A stretch of DNA of 64,000 bases from Helicobacter aurati (GTDB lineage Bacteria; Campylobacterota; Campylobacteria; Campylobacterales; Helicobacteraceae). Each line of letters starts with the position of its first letter. Positions within the stretch are counted from its first letter, which is position 1. A program made the position numbers and the translations under genes. The stretch lies in assembly GCF_003364265.1 (NCBI RefSeq), contig NZ_NXLW01000002.1, positions 62,001 to 126,000 of the forward strand, given 5' to 3'. The notes under the pieces are model-generated. The model was not told the origin of the DNA. It saw only the letters and a program-made list of their open reading frames with translations, and ran no database searches. This document shows, in pieces, positions 27,451-37,381 of this stretch.

Positions 27451-28119
27451 ATGAATACACTAAAACATCTCGCCGTTGTTATGGATGGCAATAGGCGGTG
27501 GGCTAGAAAAAATGGTATTTTAGAGAAAATTGGTTACTTACACGGAGCAAAAACTGTCCAAAAAATCATAGAACTTTGCATAGAAGAAGGTATCACTAAC
27601 TTAACACTCTTTGCCTTTAGCACAGAGAATTGGCAAAGACCGCAAGAAGAAATCACTTATTTATTCGAACTACTAGAAAAATATTTGGAAAATAATTTGG
27701 AACGTTTCATAACCAATGAAGTTCGTTTCCGTGCAATCGGTAATTTGGAACACATTAATAGTAGATTGCGTCAAAAGATTCAAAATGCTGAAAATATGAC
27801 AAAAAACTGCATGAAATTATGCGTTAATGTGGCTATTTCTTATGGAGCAAAAGATGAAATCGTACGTTCGGTTAAACGTGTCATTGATAAAGGCTTGACT
27901 ATCAATGAAGAAAACATTCAAGCAAATCTTGATTTAACCCAAGATGTTGATTTGCTTTTACGAGTGGGAAATGCGCAAAGAATCTCCAATTTTTTACTTT
28001 GGCAATGCGCCTATGCCGAAATATTTTTTAGCGATACCCTATTTCCAGGCTTAACAAAAAAAGAATGCAAAAAGATTATCAAGGATTTTAAGAAAAGAGA
28101 AAGAACTTTTGGCAAATAG
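27451..28119 (+). CDS. uppS: UppS, undecaprenyl diphosphate synthase
   Basis: UppS adds eight isoprene units in cis to farnesyl diphosphate, making the lipid carrier for peptidoglycan and surface glycans. The 222-residue protein has the catalytic Asp in AVVMDGNRRWAR, FSTENWQRP, and the C-terminal DLLLRVGNAQRISNFL with the diphosphate-binding Arg. The usual RTSGE/RTGGE is RVGNA here, an uncommon change. A TTG at 27415 overlapping the coaBC stop is in frame, but AAAGG fits ATG 27451. Confidence 0.93.
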   Translation: MNTLKHLAVVMDGNRRWARKNGILEKIGYLHGAKTVQKIIELCIEEGITNLTLFAFSTENWQRPQEEITYLFELLEKYLENNLERFITNEVRFRAIGNLEHINSRLRQKIQNAENMTKNCMKLCVNVAISYGAKDEIVRSVKRVIDKGLTINEENIQANLDLTQDVDLLLRVGNAQRISNFLLWQCAYAEIFFSDTLFPGLTKKECKKIIKDFKKRERTFGK

Positions 28120-28141
28120 CTCTTAGGTAAAGTTCATCATA

Positions 28142-28798
28142 CTATACAGAATCTTTTTTGTCTTTGTGGGTAAGCTTTTTTTGTTTTACTTCATCGAAAA
28201 TAAAGATAGGCAAGCTTAATTTATAGCGGATTGCGATTACTCGCAATCCGAATCCGAACACCAATGTAATAAGAATAGCAAATGTATTAGGAATAGTTGT
28301 ATGCACACACAACAAATAATATAAAATACAAGCGACAATGGAAATACTCGCATAAAGCTCCTTTTGAAAAACTAATGGAATCTTATTGCATAAAATATCC
28401 CGCAATATCCCTCCTGATACTCCAGTAATAACGCCTGCAATCACGCAAATAATAAATCCAAATTCTTGTCCTAATGCTTTATTGACACCAATAATGCTAA
28501 AACAAATCAAACCAAGAGCGTCCAAAAGCAAAAAAAGCTTATCGAATCTCGCAAAAAAATAAGGAATCATTACTGTAAGCATGCTAAAAAAACAAAGTAT
28601 AATAACATATTCAGGATGTTGCACCCATATCATAGGATGCATATTCAAGACAATATCCCGAATAGTGCCACCACCAATAGCAGTTACAAGAGAAATAAGC
28701 AAAACACCAAATAAATCCATACGGTATTTTCCTGCACTTAAAGCACCTGTGATAGCCTCCGAAACAATAGCGATAATATAAAGGATTTGCAATATCAT
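28142..28798 (-). CDS. TRIC-type cation channel family protein (YadS/YicG-like)
   Basis: The 218-residue inner-membrane protein has seven predicted helices in two homologous halves, each with the GGGTIRDI / SGGILRDIL signature of the UPF0126/TRIC family. Bacterial TRIC proteins form trimeric potassium or sodium channels; some members are annotated as glycine transporters. The C-terminus is basic. It is the last gene of a minus-strand run behind the amino-acid ABC transporter (40-base gap), so it may share the transcript. Confidence 0.85.
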   Translation of the reverse strand: MILQILYIIAIVSEAITGALSAGKYRMDLFGVLLISLVTAIGGGTIRDIVLNMHPMIWVQHPEYVIILCFFSMLTVMIPYFFARFDKLFLLLDALGLICFSIIGVNKALGQEFGFIICVIAGVITGVSGGILRDILCNKIPLVFQKELYASISIVACILYYLLCVHTTIPNTFAILITLVFGFGLRVIAIRYKLSLPIFIFDEVKQKKLTHKDKKDSV

Positions 28799-28838
28799 AA
28801 GCTACCTTTCATGGGTTCTATATAAACATAAGATAATA

Positions 28839-29591
28839 TCATTGCAAACAATTATATCTTTGTCTAACAAGCATTTTCTCCAAAAAAGTCTGCACTCTTA
28901 CATGTTTAGGAGAAGAAAAAAATGTTGCTGGTTCACTCTCTTCCATAATTACGCCATCTGCCATAAAAACTATCTTTGTAGCCAGTGCTCTCGCAAAATC
29001 TAATTCATGTGTTACAACTAGCATTGTCGTGTGTTTGATATTTACAATTACTGCAAGTACTTCTTCTACGAGTTCAGGATCAAGTGCGCTTGTTGGCTCA
29101 TCAAATAGAATCACTGAAGGATTAATAGCTAATGCCCGCGCAATTGCTATTCTTTGCTGTTGTCCACCACTCAACTGATAGGGATAACATTTTGCTTTAT
29201 CTTCCAATCCTACCTGCTGTAACTTTGTCATGGCAATTTCTCTTGCTTGCTGTTTGGGCATATTTTGTACAATGGTGAGACTTTCCATAATATTATCAAT
29301 GACATTCTTATTAATAAATAAATTATAATGTTGGAAAACCATAGCACTTTTTCTACGCAAAGCAAGCACGTCTTTTTTAGTGTATCTTGCAAAATCAAAT
29401 GTTACCGAATCGATTTGCACTTTGCCTTTTTGTGCAAACTCAAGAGCGTTAATGCAACGTAAAAATGTACTTTTACCAGATCCACTAGGTCCAATAATAG
29501 CAATAATGTCCCCGGTGTTAACATGCAAACTAATGTTTTTTAAAACCTCTGTATTTCCAAAACTTTTATGAATACTTTCTACTCTTAGCAT
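28839..29591 (-). CDS. Polar amino-acid ABC transporter, ATP-binding subunit
   Basis: The 250-residue ATPase has Walker A GPSGSGKST, Q-loop (FQHYNLF), ABC signature LSGGQQQR, Walker B VILFDEP and H-loop VTHE, all intact. It resembles GlnQ/TcyN-type ATPases of the polar amino-acid uptake family. It follows the permease by 9 bases and the binding-protein gene, forming a complete importer. The substrate cannot be read from this subunit. Confidence 0.92.
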   Translation of the reverse strand: MLRVESIHKSFGNTEVLKNISLHVNTGDIIAIIGPSGSGKSTFLRCINALEFAQKGKVQIDSVTFDFARYTKKDVLALRRKSAMVFQHYNLFINKNVIDNIMESLTIVQNMPKQQAREIAMTKLQQVGLEDKAKCYPYQLSGGQQQRIAIARALAINPSVILFDEPTSALDPELVEEVLAVIVNIKHTTMLVVTHELDFARALATKIVFMADGVIMEESEPATFFSSPKHVRVQTFLEKMLVRQRYNCLQ

Positions 29592-29600
29592 TACAAAACC

Positions 29601-30293
29601 TTATAGGTAACGTTTTTTGTATCTTTGTGCAATTTTCTCTAACCGAAAAAACAAAGCTTCTAGCACTACGCACATACTCCAATATAACAATGCAGCCATG
29701 CAATATGCTTCTAAAAATTTTGAACTCCTTCCTGCTTCTATATCAGCTACACCCATCAATTCGGGTACAGTAATAATAGAACAAAGAGAAGTATTCTTAA
29801 GCTGTAAAATAAAAAAATTGAGTAGATTCGGCAAAGTTATCATAACTGCTTGAGGAAGAATAATGCGTTTTAAAACCTGATATTCATTCATTCCAATAGA
29901 ATAAGCTGCCTCTAGCTGCCCTTTATCAACAGCCAAAATTGCAGAACGAAAAATCTCACACAAATACGCACTTGCATACAGAGAAAAAACAACAAGCGCA
30001 TAATAAATAGCTTCAATGTTGCTAATATCTATTTGCATATCCAAATTCTTCAAAAAAATAGGAATACCATAATAAAATATTAAAAGTTGCACCAACAAAG
30101 GTGTAGCACGAAAAAAGGAAACAAACAATATCACAGCTTGTTTGATAATAGGAATATTATAAATCCGCGCTAATGCCATAAGTAAACCAAGTAAACTACC
30201 TACGCAGAACGAAACAAAAGCGATAAAAAAAGTAAGTGGTAGACTAGGAAGCAATACGTTTGCAGTTTGGAAAAAATACATAATATCAAACAC
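29601..30293 (-). CDS. Polar amino-acid ABC transporter, permease
   Basis: The 230-residue membrane protein has five helices and the EAA loop (EAAYSIGMNEYQVLKRIILPQA) that contacts the ATPase, as in HisMQ/TcyB permeases. GTG 30293 has AAGGGG five bases upstream, better than ATG 30281. A single permease gene implies a homodimer. Confidence 0.92.
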   Translation of the reverse strand: MFDIMYFFQTANVLLPSLPLTFFIAFVSFCVGSLLGLLMALARIYNIPIIKQAVILFVSFFRATPLLVQLLIFYYGIPIFLKNLDMQIDISNIEAIYYALVVFSLYASAYLCEIFRSAILAVDKGQLEAAYSIGMNEYQVLKRIILPQAVMITLPNLLNFFILQLKNTSLCSIITVPELMGVADIEAGRSSKFLEAYCMAALLYWSMCVVLEALFFRLEKIAQRYKKRYL

Positions 30294-30339
30294 ATAAGCC
30301 CCTTATAATTTCATTTGCTTGATATTACAGATGTCTAAA

Positions 30340-31125
30340 TTATTTGGTTTGATCAACACCAAAATATTTTATAGAAAGCTCTGAAATTTTACCGTCCCGA
30401 AGTGCTTGTTCTAAAGCTTCATTTAAAGTTTGTGCTAGCCTTTTAGAATCCTTTCGGAAAATAAAATAGACAGGTATTTTTTCAAAAGCAAAATCTGTAA
30501 CGGTCAACTGTACATGTTGTGATTTTGCATAATCAGCTGCGCTTGCTGGATCATTTATCATTGCTTGAATCCTGCCATTGCCTAAGTCTGCTACCAATGC
30601 AGGAGATGTTTTATAATACATAATAGTGATATTTTGCTCTGGATGTTCTTGTACGTATTTTTCAAGATTTGCTGCATGATTCGAACCTACCGTAACGCCA
30701 ATTTTAGTATTGTTTAACTCCTTTATGTGCGTAATACGAGAATCTTTACCAAGTATCAACCCACTTACACCATAAAAATAAGGTTGCTTTGAAAAAAGAT
30801 ATTTCTTTTCTCTTTGCTCATTTTTTGCAATTTGATTCGCAACAACGTCAAATTTACCCGAATCTAATCCCGTGAAAATAACATTCCATGGAACAGAGAC
30901 AATTTGTAATCTAGCATTAGGGATATAGGACATAACTACCTGCAATACCTCATTATCAAAACCTATCGGGTTATTCTTAGAATCCAAATAAGCAAAAGGC
31001 TTATAGGCATTTTCACTGCCCGCAACAATAAGATTCTGCTTCTCTTGAGAAAAGAGCGATTCCCCCAAAACAATACTCATCAATAATACGACTAACACTG
31101 CTCGTAGTGTTTGTATTTTTTTCAT
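30340..31125 (-). CDS. Polar amino-acid ABC transporter, periplasmic binding protein
   Basis: This is a 261-residue family-3 solute-binding protein with signal peptide (MKKIQTLRAVLVVLLMSIVL). The mature protein has YKPFAYLD, GFDNEVLQ, FDVVANQI and the C-terminal ISELSIKYFG. The overall pattern, with VANQIAKNEQREKKYLFSKQP in the first lobe, resembles cystine-binding TcyJ/TcyK proteins, so cystine is my best guess. AAAGG before ATG 31125 is preferred over the longer frame from 31170. Confidence 0.88.
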   Translation of the reverse strand: MKKIQTLRAVLVVLLMSIVLGESLFSQEKQNLIVAGSENAYKPFAYLDSKNNPIGFDNEVLQVVMSYIPNARLQIVSVPWNVIFTGLDSGKFDVVANQIAKNEQREKKYLFSKQPYFYGVSGLILGKDSRITHIKELNNTKIGVTVGSNHAANLEKYVQEHPEQNITIMYYKTSPALVADLGNGRIQAMINDPASAADYAKSQHVQLTVTDFAFEKIPVYFIFRKDSKRLAQTLNEALEQALRDGKISELSIKYFGVDQTK

Positions 31126-31175
31126 AATTAACCTTTTAAAATATCTAGTTTGATTCAAATTTACTTGCAATACTT

Positions 31176-31640
31176 TTACTTTTCAATAGACACAGCACCA
31201 CTTCTAATGATCTCCTTAGGCATAAATATCCCTAAACAATTAATAACATCTGTAATCTTTTGAGTATCGCCATTAACGCTATACACAATGTATTTTTCGC
31301 CCCAGCTGACAATTCTACCTCCAGAAGCATTAATAAGCGCGCTAATTGCACCGATTTTCTCATTATTCTCAAATTTTATTAATGCTATTTCTTGTGTGAT
31401 AATCTCTTCACTTTCTATCACGTTGAGTACGGGAATAAGCTTATGAAGCTGCTTAATAATTTGCTCTAACACTCTTTCATCGCCACGTGTAGCAATTGTG
31501 ATTCTCGATAGATTATTATCAGGTAAAGGTGCGACTGTAAGGCTATCAATATTATAACCTCTACCCGCAAAAAGCCCCGAAATTCTAGCTAAAACGCTAT
31601 GTTCATTAATAACGGTTATACAAACAATTTTTTTTTGCAT
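31176..31640 (-). CDS. ilvH: Acetolactate synthase, regulatory (small) subunit
   Basis: IlvH binds IlvB and gives valine feedback inhibition. The 154-residue protein has an N-terminal ACT domain (VLARISGLFAGRGYNIDSLTV in part: SGLFAGRGYNIDSL) and a C-terminal ALS domain. It lies 10 bases after ilvB. H. pylori lacks this pathway; enterohepatic species keep it. Confidence 0.95.
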   Translation of the reverse strand: MQKKIVCITVINEHSVLARISGLFAGRGYNIDSLTVAPLPDNNLSRITIATRGDERVLEQIIKQLHKLIPVLNVIESEEIITQEIALIKFENNEKIGAISALINASGGRIVSWGEKYIVYSVNGDTQKITDVINCLGIFMPKEIIRSGAVSIEK

Positions 31641-31650
31641 TACGCTTCCT

Positions 31651-33411
31651 TTATTCCAATATCATTTTATAAAGCGGATTGCCACCTGGGACCATGGGCA
31701 ATACAATCTCATCTCTATCTATCCATACATTAATTAAACTAGGCTTATCGCTATCTATAGCCATTTGTAAAGCCTCCCTAAGTTCTTGTTTAGTCTGTAC
31801 CTCTAAGCCTAATGCACCAAAACTTTGTGCCAACAAAACAAAATTAGGTTGATTCAGATTGACATGGGATAATCTTTTTTCATAAAAGAAATCCTGCCAT
31901 TGTTTCACCATACCCAAATATCCATTATTGAGGACAATATTAATCGTCTTGATACCAGATTCTACACAAGTCATTAATTCTTGAATATTCATTAGTATGC
32001 CACCATCACCACTAAAACTAAGAGCAATTTTTTCTTTATTGCCCTCCGCTCTTGCTTCTTCTAATGCCACAAAAACTCCCATATTTGCAGGTAGAGCAAA
32101 ACCCATTGTCCCAAGACCACCACTTGTAATAAATTGTCTCTTTGCGCTAAAAGGATAGAATTGCGCTACCCACATTTGGTGCTGTCCAACATCAACCGTA
32201 ACAATAGCTCTTTCACCCAATATTTTGCCTACTTCTTGTATAACCCATTGCGGCTTTAAGGGAGCATTCACTTCATCAGGTATATCGCGAAACGTCAAAG
32301 GATGTGTTTCATTCCATTTTTTAAGCTTATGCCACCACATTTCCCTTTCTTTAAGGATATGAGAATCTACCTCTTTATCCTGCAATTCTTTAATGAGTTC
32401 TTGTAATACAAGCTTCAAATCACCTACAATAGGATAATTTACGTTGATAATTTTACCAATCGAGCTAGGGTCAACATCAATATGTGCAATTTTTGCAAAT
32501 TTCGCAAACTCACTAACCTTACCTGTAACTCTGTCATCAAAACGCGCCCCAAGACAAATCAGTAAATCACATTCGCTTGTCGCCATATTCGCGGCATAGG
32601 AGCCGTGCATACCCAACATACCTAAAAAATAAGGGCTACCTTGTACTACTCCTCTTGCCATAAGTGTTTCTACGCTAGGAATCTTAGTTATTTCTAAAAG
32701 TTTTTGTATCTCCCGATAGCTATTAGAAATTACTGCGCCACCGCCAATATAAAAAAGCGGATTTTTAGATTCTAAAATAGCTGTTGCTAACTTTTTAATC
32801 TGCCTTGTATTACCTTTAATGGTTGGTTTATAACTTGCAAGCGCAATGCTATTTGGATAATTAAAAGGAGCTACTTGCGCACTTATATCCTTTGGAATAT
32901 CTACAAGAACCGGTCCTGGTCTCCCACTTCTTGCAATATAAAATGCTTCCTTTAAAATACGTGGCAATTCCGTAATATCTTTAACAAGATAATTATGTTT
33001 TGTACACGGGCGAGAAATGCCTACCGCATCAATCTCTTGGAAAGCATCAGTACCGATTTGTGTAAGAGGAACTTGCCCGCTAATGATCACTAAAGGGATA
33101 GAATCACTAAAAGCAGTCGCAATACCTGTTACCGCATTAGTGAATCCTGGTCCCGAAGTAATAATAGCTACGCCTACCTTACCACTAGCTCTTGCATAAC
33201 CATCTGCAGCATGAATAGCTCCTTGTTCATGTCGAGTAAGAATATGCCGAAAATACTTTTGTTTATAAATTTCATCATAAATATTAAGCACAGCACCACC
33301 AGGATAGCCAAATATCACTTTTACGTCTTCTTGATGCAATGCTTCTATGAGCATCTTTGAGCCATTTATAACGGTACTAGTCGTAGAATCAAACCTCTTA
33401 TCTTGTTGCAT
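31651..33411 (-). CDS. ilvB: Acetolactate synthase, catalytic (large) subunit
   Basis: The thiamine-diphosphate enzyme makes acetolactate from pyruvate, the first step to valine and leucine, or acetohydroxybutyrate for isoleucine. The 586-residue protein has the catalytic Glu in LTRHEQGAIHAADGYAR, GPGFTNAVTGIA, QVPLTQIGTDAFQE, and the ThDP motif GDGG...NNGYLGMV. Length is standard. It opens the minus-strand run ilvB-ilvH-ABC transporter-TRIC. Confidence 0.97.
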   Translation of the reverse strand: MQQDKRFDSTTSTVINGSKMLIEALHQEDVKVIFGYPGGAVLNIYDEIYKQKYFRHILTRHEQGAIHAADGYARASGKVGVAIITSGPGFTNAVTGIATAFSDSIPLVIISGQVPLTQIGTDAFQEIDAVGISRPCTKHNYLVKDITELPRILKEAFYIARSGRPGPVLVDIPKDISAQVAPFNYPNSIALASYKPTIKGNTRQIKKLATAILESKNPLFYIGGGAVISNSYREIQKLLEITKIPSVETLMARGVVQGSPYFLGMLGMHGSYAANMATSECDLLICLGARFDDRVTGKVSEFAKFAKIAHIDVDPSSIGKIINVNYPIVGDLKLVLQELIKELQDKEVDSHILKEREMWWHKLKKWNETHPLTFRDIPDEVNAPLKPQWVIQEVGKILGERAIVTVDVGQHQMWVAQFYPFSAKRQFITSGGLGTMGFALPANMGVFVALEEARAEGNKEKIALSFSGDGGILMNIQELMTCVESGIKTINIVLNNGYLGMVKQWQDFFYEKRLSHVNLNQPNFVLLAQSFGALGLEVQTKQELREALQMAIDSDKPSLINVWIDRDEIVLPMVPGGNPLYKMILE

Positions 33412-33608
33412 AATGAATCCTTAACACAAAAGAATTTCTCTTTCATAAAAACTATTTTCATTGAAAGAAACGAATATTCTGTCAGTGTTGTTATTATATA
33501 CAATATTTTATTGAGAAAAGATTTTTTTGCTCATTTATTGTTTTATTCTGGGCTATGTGATAGAATACAAACTTTGTAACATAACTACTCAACCAATGAG
33601 GAGAACTT

Positions 33609-35111
33609 TTGAAGCATATTTTACTTATTGTTGACGGTGAAATTGCCTTGTATTTCTTACAAAAAGTTGTGAATGCGTATTACAGCAATAACTTTTATAT
33701 TGTCTTTTACCAAGACCCTGTCTTTCTTCCTTCGGAGATTCCAAGTACATTTCAATTCTATCAATGTGATTATACTTCTTCGTTTAGACTCAACAATCTT
33801 CTAGCCAACAAAGATATTAGTGATGCTTTTATCGTGCTAAAGGATCCTAACGAATCTAATACTGTATATGAATATCTACGAAACAATTATAAAAAGACGC
33901 GTATTATAAAAAGTATTTATGATTTAAATTCCAAATACCAACAATTAATGAAACAAGATTCGAATCTTATGTGTATTTCACAAACAAATGCTATATCTCT
34001 AAGATTGTTATCTCGCCTGCCAAATGTGCCTGTTATTCCACGCGGTTTTGGATTGGAACAAGGCGAAGTAATGGAAATTGGTGTGCCCAGCGGCAGTGTT
34101 TTCGCGCATAGACAAATAGGAACTATTCAACAAATTAACTGGAAAATCATAGGCATTTACAGACATCAAAATTTTATGTTAGCTACTTCCCAATCTATCA
34201 TTATGCCAGGCGATACACTCTTAGTGGCAGGTAATCCTAATGTTATGCAAACAATCTATCATCGAATCAAATCCGACATGGGGCAATTCCCGCTGCCTTT
34301 TGGGAGAGAAATCTATTTAATATTAGACATGTCGTTGCAACGTAGAGAGCAAATGCTTTTTGATTGTAGGGAGGCTATTTATTTGCATAAACATCTAAAG
34401 AGCATACGTTTGACGATTAAAATCCTGAATCCCACAAATTTTCAAATTATTCAAGAAATTGATAGCTTGAGCCAAAATGATATTTCTGTGATTGTAGACT
34501 ATAAAAATTTTGATTTCATTCAAACCGTGCGGAATAAGTTTGGTAAGAAAATTGGATTAATTGTTGTGGGTAGAGAGATTTTTTCTAAAAAAAATTATCG
34601 TAAGATTCTATGGCAAAGCAAAATTCCCGTATTTAAAACAGCAAAAAACCCGTTAAGTGCTAATAACTATACAACGGATATAGTAAAAAGCAAACTTTAT
34701 GAAAAAAATACTCTTCGATATCCTCCGGCAGTTAAGGAAAGTTTGCTAGTAGTTACTGGAGATAGCTATAAAGATTATCATATTTCAACGGTTATTTTTG
34801 ACATCAGCAAGCAGCTACAACTAAATATAAAAGTTTATGATTTTGAGCCAGACAATCACTTTAGTAATGAAATTGCCGAACACTTTAGTAATATTTCGCG
34901 CATCTTTGAGCGCAAGTTCTTTATTGAGCGAACCAATTCACATAATCCGATTCTGTATTTACGCAATCTCAAAACGCCCGTCTTGCAATTCATTCCCTTT
35001 AGAGTTAGTATCACCAAAAGTCGAGTCTTAGCCTTTATGAGAGTGCAATTCGAATCTCTAAGCTTTATGGTAGAAAGCAATCCGCAATTCTTTATTCCTA
35101 TTGTGGAATAA
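33609..35111 (+). CDS. TrkA-type (COG3400) protein, possible potassium-transport regulator
   Basis: The 500-residue soluble protein starts with a Rossmann-like strand (HILLIVDGEIALYFLQ), followed by a TrkA_C (RCK_C) domain at about 155-215 (EVMEIGVPSGSVFAH...MPGDTLLVAGNP) and a second half with repeated alpha/beta segments. It matches the COG3400 group of Campylobacterota. Most RCK proteins gate K+ channels, but no channel gene is adjacent. The TTG start is supported by GAGGAG five bases upstream. The ligand is unknown. Confidence 0.75.
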   Translation: MKHILLIVDGEIALYFLQKVVNAYYSNNFYIVFYQDPVFLPSEIPSTFQFYQCDYTSSFRLNNLLANKDISDAFIVLKDPNESNTVYEYLRNNYKKTRIIKSIYDLNSKYQQLMKQDSNLMCISQTNAISLRLLSRLPNVPVIPRGFGLEQGEVMEIGVPSGSVFAHRQIGTIQQINWKIIGIYRHQNFMLATSQSIIMPGDTLLVAGNPNVMQTIYHRIKSDMGQFPLPFGREIYLILDMSLQRREQMLFDCREAIYLHKHLKSIRLTIKILNPTNFQIIQEIDSLSQNDISVIVDYKNFDFIQTVRNKFGKKIGLIVVGREIFSKKNYRKILWQSKIPVFKTAKNPLSANNYTTDIVKSKLYEKNTLRYPPAVKESLLVVTGDSYKDYHISTVIFDISKQLQLNIKVYDFEPDNHFSNEIAEHFSNISRIFERKFFIERTNSHNPILYLRNLKTPVLQFIPFRVSITKSRVLAFMRVQFESLSFMVESNPQFFIPIVE

Positions 35112-35143
35112 AGAATGAGATATTGGATATTAAACTATTTGTG

Positions 35144-36412
35144 TTATTTAAATAAAATATCAAAAGCATGTATGCCCAGATCTTTTTTATTAGTTTCCCG
35201 CGTACTTATTTGTAAATTCTGTAAAAATTTATTAGATTTCTCATCAAAACCAGCATATTCAAAGCGGTAAGAAAGTGTAATGTTATGTAATTTTAAGACT
35301 TCAGAGACAATATAAAGCCCCAAGCCGTAACCAGTAGTTTGAAAATGCTTTCTATCTCTTGAAAAAGGTTGTAGATAGTAAGTAATATCATGCTGTAATG
35401 AATGTCCGATATTATATATTGTGATTTGATTTTGCATAACTTCTATACCAATTTGTCTATTTATGCTGTATTTTAATGCGTTATGAATAAGATTCCCTAA
35501 TGCAATACAAAGCATCGACAGATCGCCATAAATAATAAAAATGGAATCACTTTTAAGAAAAATATTCATTTTCTCATCTTCAAATTTCTTTAGGCTTTCA
35601 AGAAGTAAGGTCTCACTCGAAAAACTCTGACAATCGAGCTGCGTATTAAAACTTAAGGCTCTTTCAAATTTAAACATATTATCTGAAATAGCATGTAATT
35701 CAGTGATATATTTCCGCAAAGAGTTAATATCTTCTTGATTCAGACGTTGCAATGAAGGCAATCCTATAAGTAGTTTCATTTTCGTAATAGTAGCAGAGAG
35801 CTCATGCCCTATTGTTCGTAACACAAACTCACGACTCCTAATGAGAGTGGAAATCCTGCGCATCTTTTCTCTAGTTGGATTGCTTAATTTTTGATCAATA
35901 GCAAAATCGCCAGCAACAAAGCCTCGTATAGCTTTGGACAAAAGTAAGTATTGTGTATTGATTTGTCTAAACAAGTAAACGATAATACCAACAAGAATAA
36001 TCAACACAAAAAGCAAACAAGGAATAACATAAGAATTTAAGGTTTGATGTTTCTCTGTAATAGCTGAAATTTTCTTTCCGTCAACTTCCAATGAAAATCC
36101 CTCTATATCTGGCGCTTCAAAAAAGATAAAATGAAAATTTTCTGCTTGATGATTCCTAGTGATTATTGCATTTGTCGGAATATGTACTATTTGATAATAA
36201 TCATATTTTTCCAATAAAGTCATTATGGCTTCTTCATTATTATCTTTAGTACAAAGAACAATTTCGTTGATTAAAAAAAGTATTTGCTCATAATTCTTTG
36301 TAAAATTATGCTTATCTCGATTATTAAATTGATAAATCAGCCATATAATCAATAAGAATCCTATTATACTACTGCAAATAGCATAAAAATTATATTGATT
36401 ATATTTTTTCAT
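35144..36412 (-). CDS. Membrane sensor histidine kinase
   Basis: The 422-residue kinase has two membrane helices (about 10-28 and 125-150) enclosing a periplasmic sensor domain of ~95 residues, a HAMP-like linker, an H-box with His203 in GHELSATIT and an HATPase domain (N-box GNLIHNALKYS, G2 TGYGLGLYIV). The H-box lacks the usual Pro after His-Glu-Leu, and the G1 box reads YNIGHSL without Asp, as in some epsilonproteobacterial kinases. It lies 24 bases after its regulator. The layout resembles the ArsRS acid-response pair, but the signal is unknown. Confidence 0.85.
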   Translation of the reverse strand: MKKYNQYNFYAICSSIIGFLLIIWLIYQFNNRDKHNFTKNYEQILFLINEIVLCTKDNNEEAIMTLLEKYDYYQIVHIPTNAIITRNHQAENFHFIFFEAPDIEGFSLEVDGKKISAITEKHQTLNSYVIPCLLFVLIILVGIIVYLFRQINTQYLLLSKAIRGFVAGDFAIDQKLSNPTREKMRRISTLIRSREFVLRTIGHELSATITKMKLLIGLPSLQRLNQEDINSLRKYITELHAISDNMFKFERALSFNTQLDCQSFSSETLLLESLKKFEDEKMNIFLKSDSIFIIYGDLSMLCIALGNLIHNALKYSINRQIGIEVMQNQITIYNIGHSLQHDITYYLQPFSRDRKHFQTTGYGLGLYIVSEVLKLHNITLSYRFEYAGFDEKSNKFLQNLQISTRETNKKDLGIHAFDILFK

Positions 36413-36436
36413 TCATTACTCATATTAGGCAAACAA

Positions 36437-37099
36437 TCAAAGACAAAACTTATAACCAATACCCCAAACAGATTGAATGTATTTAGGCTTTTTTGCCGAA
36501 TCTCCCAATTTATTACGTAAATTTCTAATATGCGTATCTATGCTTCGTAATCCAGTATCTTCGTGTATAGCATTAATTGTATTTGCTATTCTGTCGCGAC
36601 TAATTGGCTGCATGCGATTCTCAATTAAAAAAACAAGAATGTCAAACTCCGTATTTGTTAAATCCACAACTTTATTCTGAATCTTCACTACACGACGTTT
36701 TGTATCCACGCTAAGACCTCCAAAAACCATTTCTCGGGGTTTTAATCGACGTAAAAGAGCATTGATACGTGCAATTAACTCTGCGGGTTCATAAGGTTTA
36801 GCGATATAGTCGTCAGCTCCTTGTTCAAACCCTTGAATCTTGTTGTATATATCATTCCTTGCAGAAGAAATAATAATTGGAGATTGTGTTATTGCGCGTA
36901 TTTTTTGACATAACTCAAAACCATCCATCTCTGGCAAACACAAATCAAGAATAATCAAATCCAAATTCTCTTTTGTAAGCAATGACAACACCTTACTTGG
37001 AGAACTAGAACATATTACTTCAAATTTCGCTTGACTAAGATAGGTTCGCAACAGATTTTGCAATTCAATATCATCTTCAACCAACAAAATTCTTCCCAT
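36437..37099 (-). CDS. OmpR-family response regulator
   Basis: The 220-residue protein has a receiver domain (VEDD at 7-10, phospho-acceptor Asp52 in LDLCLPEMDG, Ser/Thr in IIISSAR, Lys in YIAKPYEP) and a C-terminal winged helix (TNTEFDILVFLIEN ... SIDTHIRNLRNKLGD ... SVWGIGYKF). All key residues are present. It heads the two-gene operon with the kinase. It resembles ArsR and similar Helicobacter regulators; targets are unknown. A 282-base gap to murA lies upstream, AT-rich, with no gene. Confidence 0.92.
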   Translation of the reverse strand: MGRILLVEDDIELQNLLRTYLSQAKFEVICSSSPSKVLSLLTKENLDLIILDLCLPEMDGFELCQKIRAITQSPIIISSARNDIYNKIQGFEQGADDYIAKPYEPAELIARINALLRRLKPREMVFGGLSVDTKRRVVKIQNKVVDLTNTEFDILVFLIENRMQPISRDRIANTINAIHEDTGLRSIDTHIRNLRNKLGDSAKKPKYIQSVWGIGYKFCL

Positions 37100-37381
37100 A
37101 CTCTACCCTCAATGATATTTTGTTTTGTAATTATATCTTTAAATAAAAACCATTTTACTCTGCACAATGAAATAGAAAAGTCATAGAAAAATATAGAAAA
37201 AAATACTAAAGTATATGGAAAATCATTATAGCATTTCCAACTAAAAAACCTTGCTAGTTTAGCAAAAAATCCTTTAATATTTGCAATAGCAAATATTAAA
37301 AAAATTAAAAAATTAAATATTTATCAAATAAAGCCGTCTTGTGATAAAATCATACCATCGTGATAACATTAAGGAAAAATA

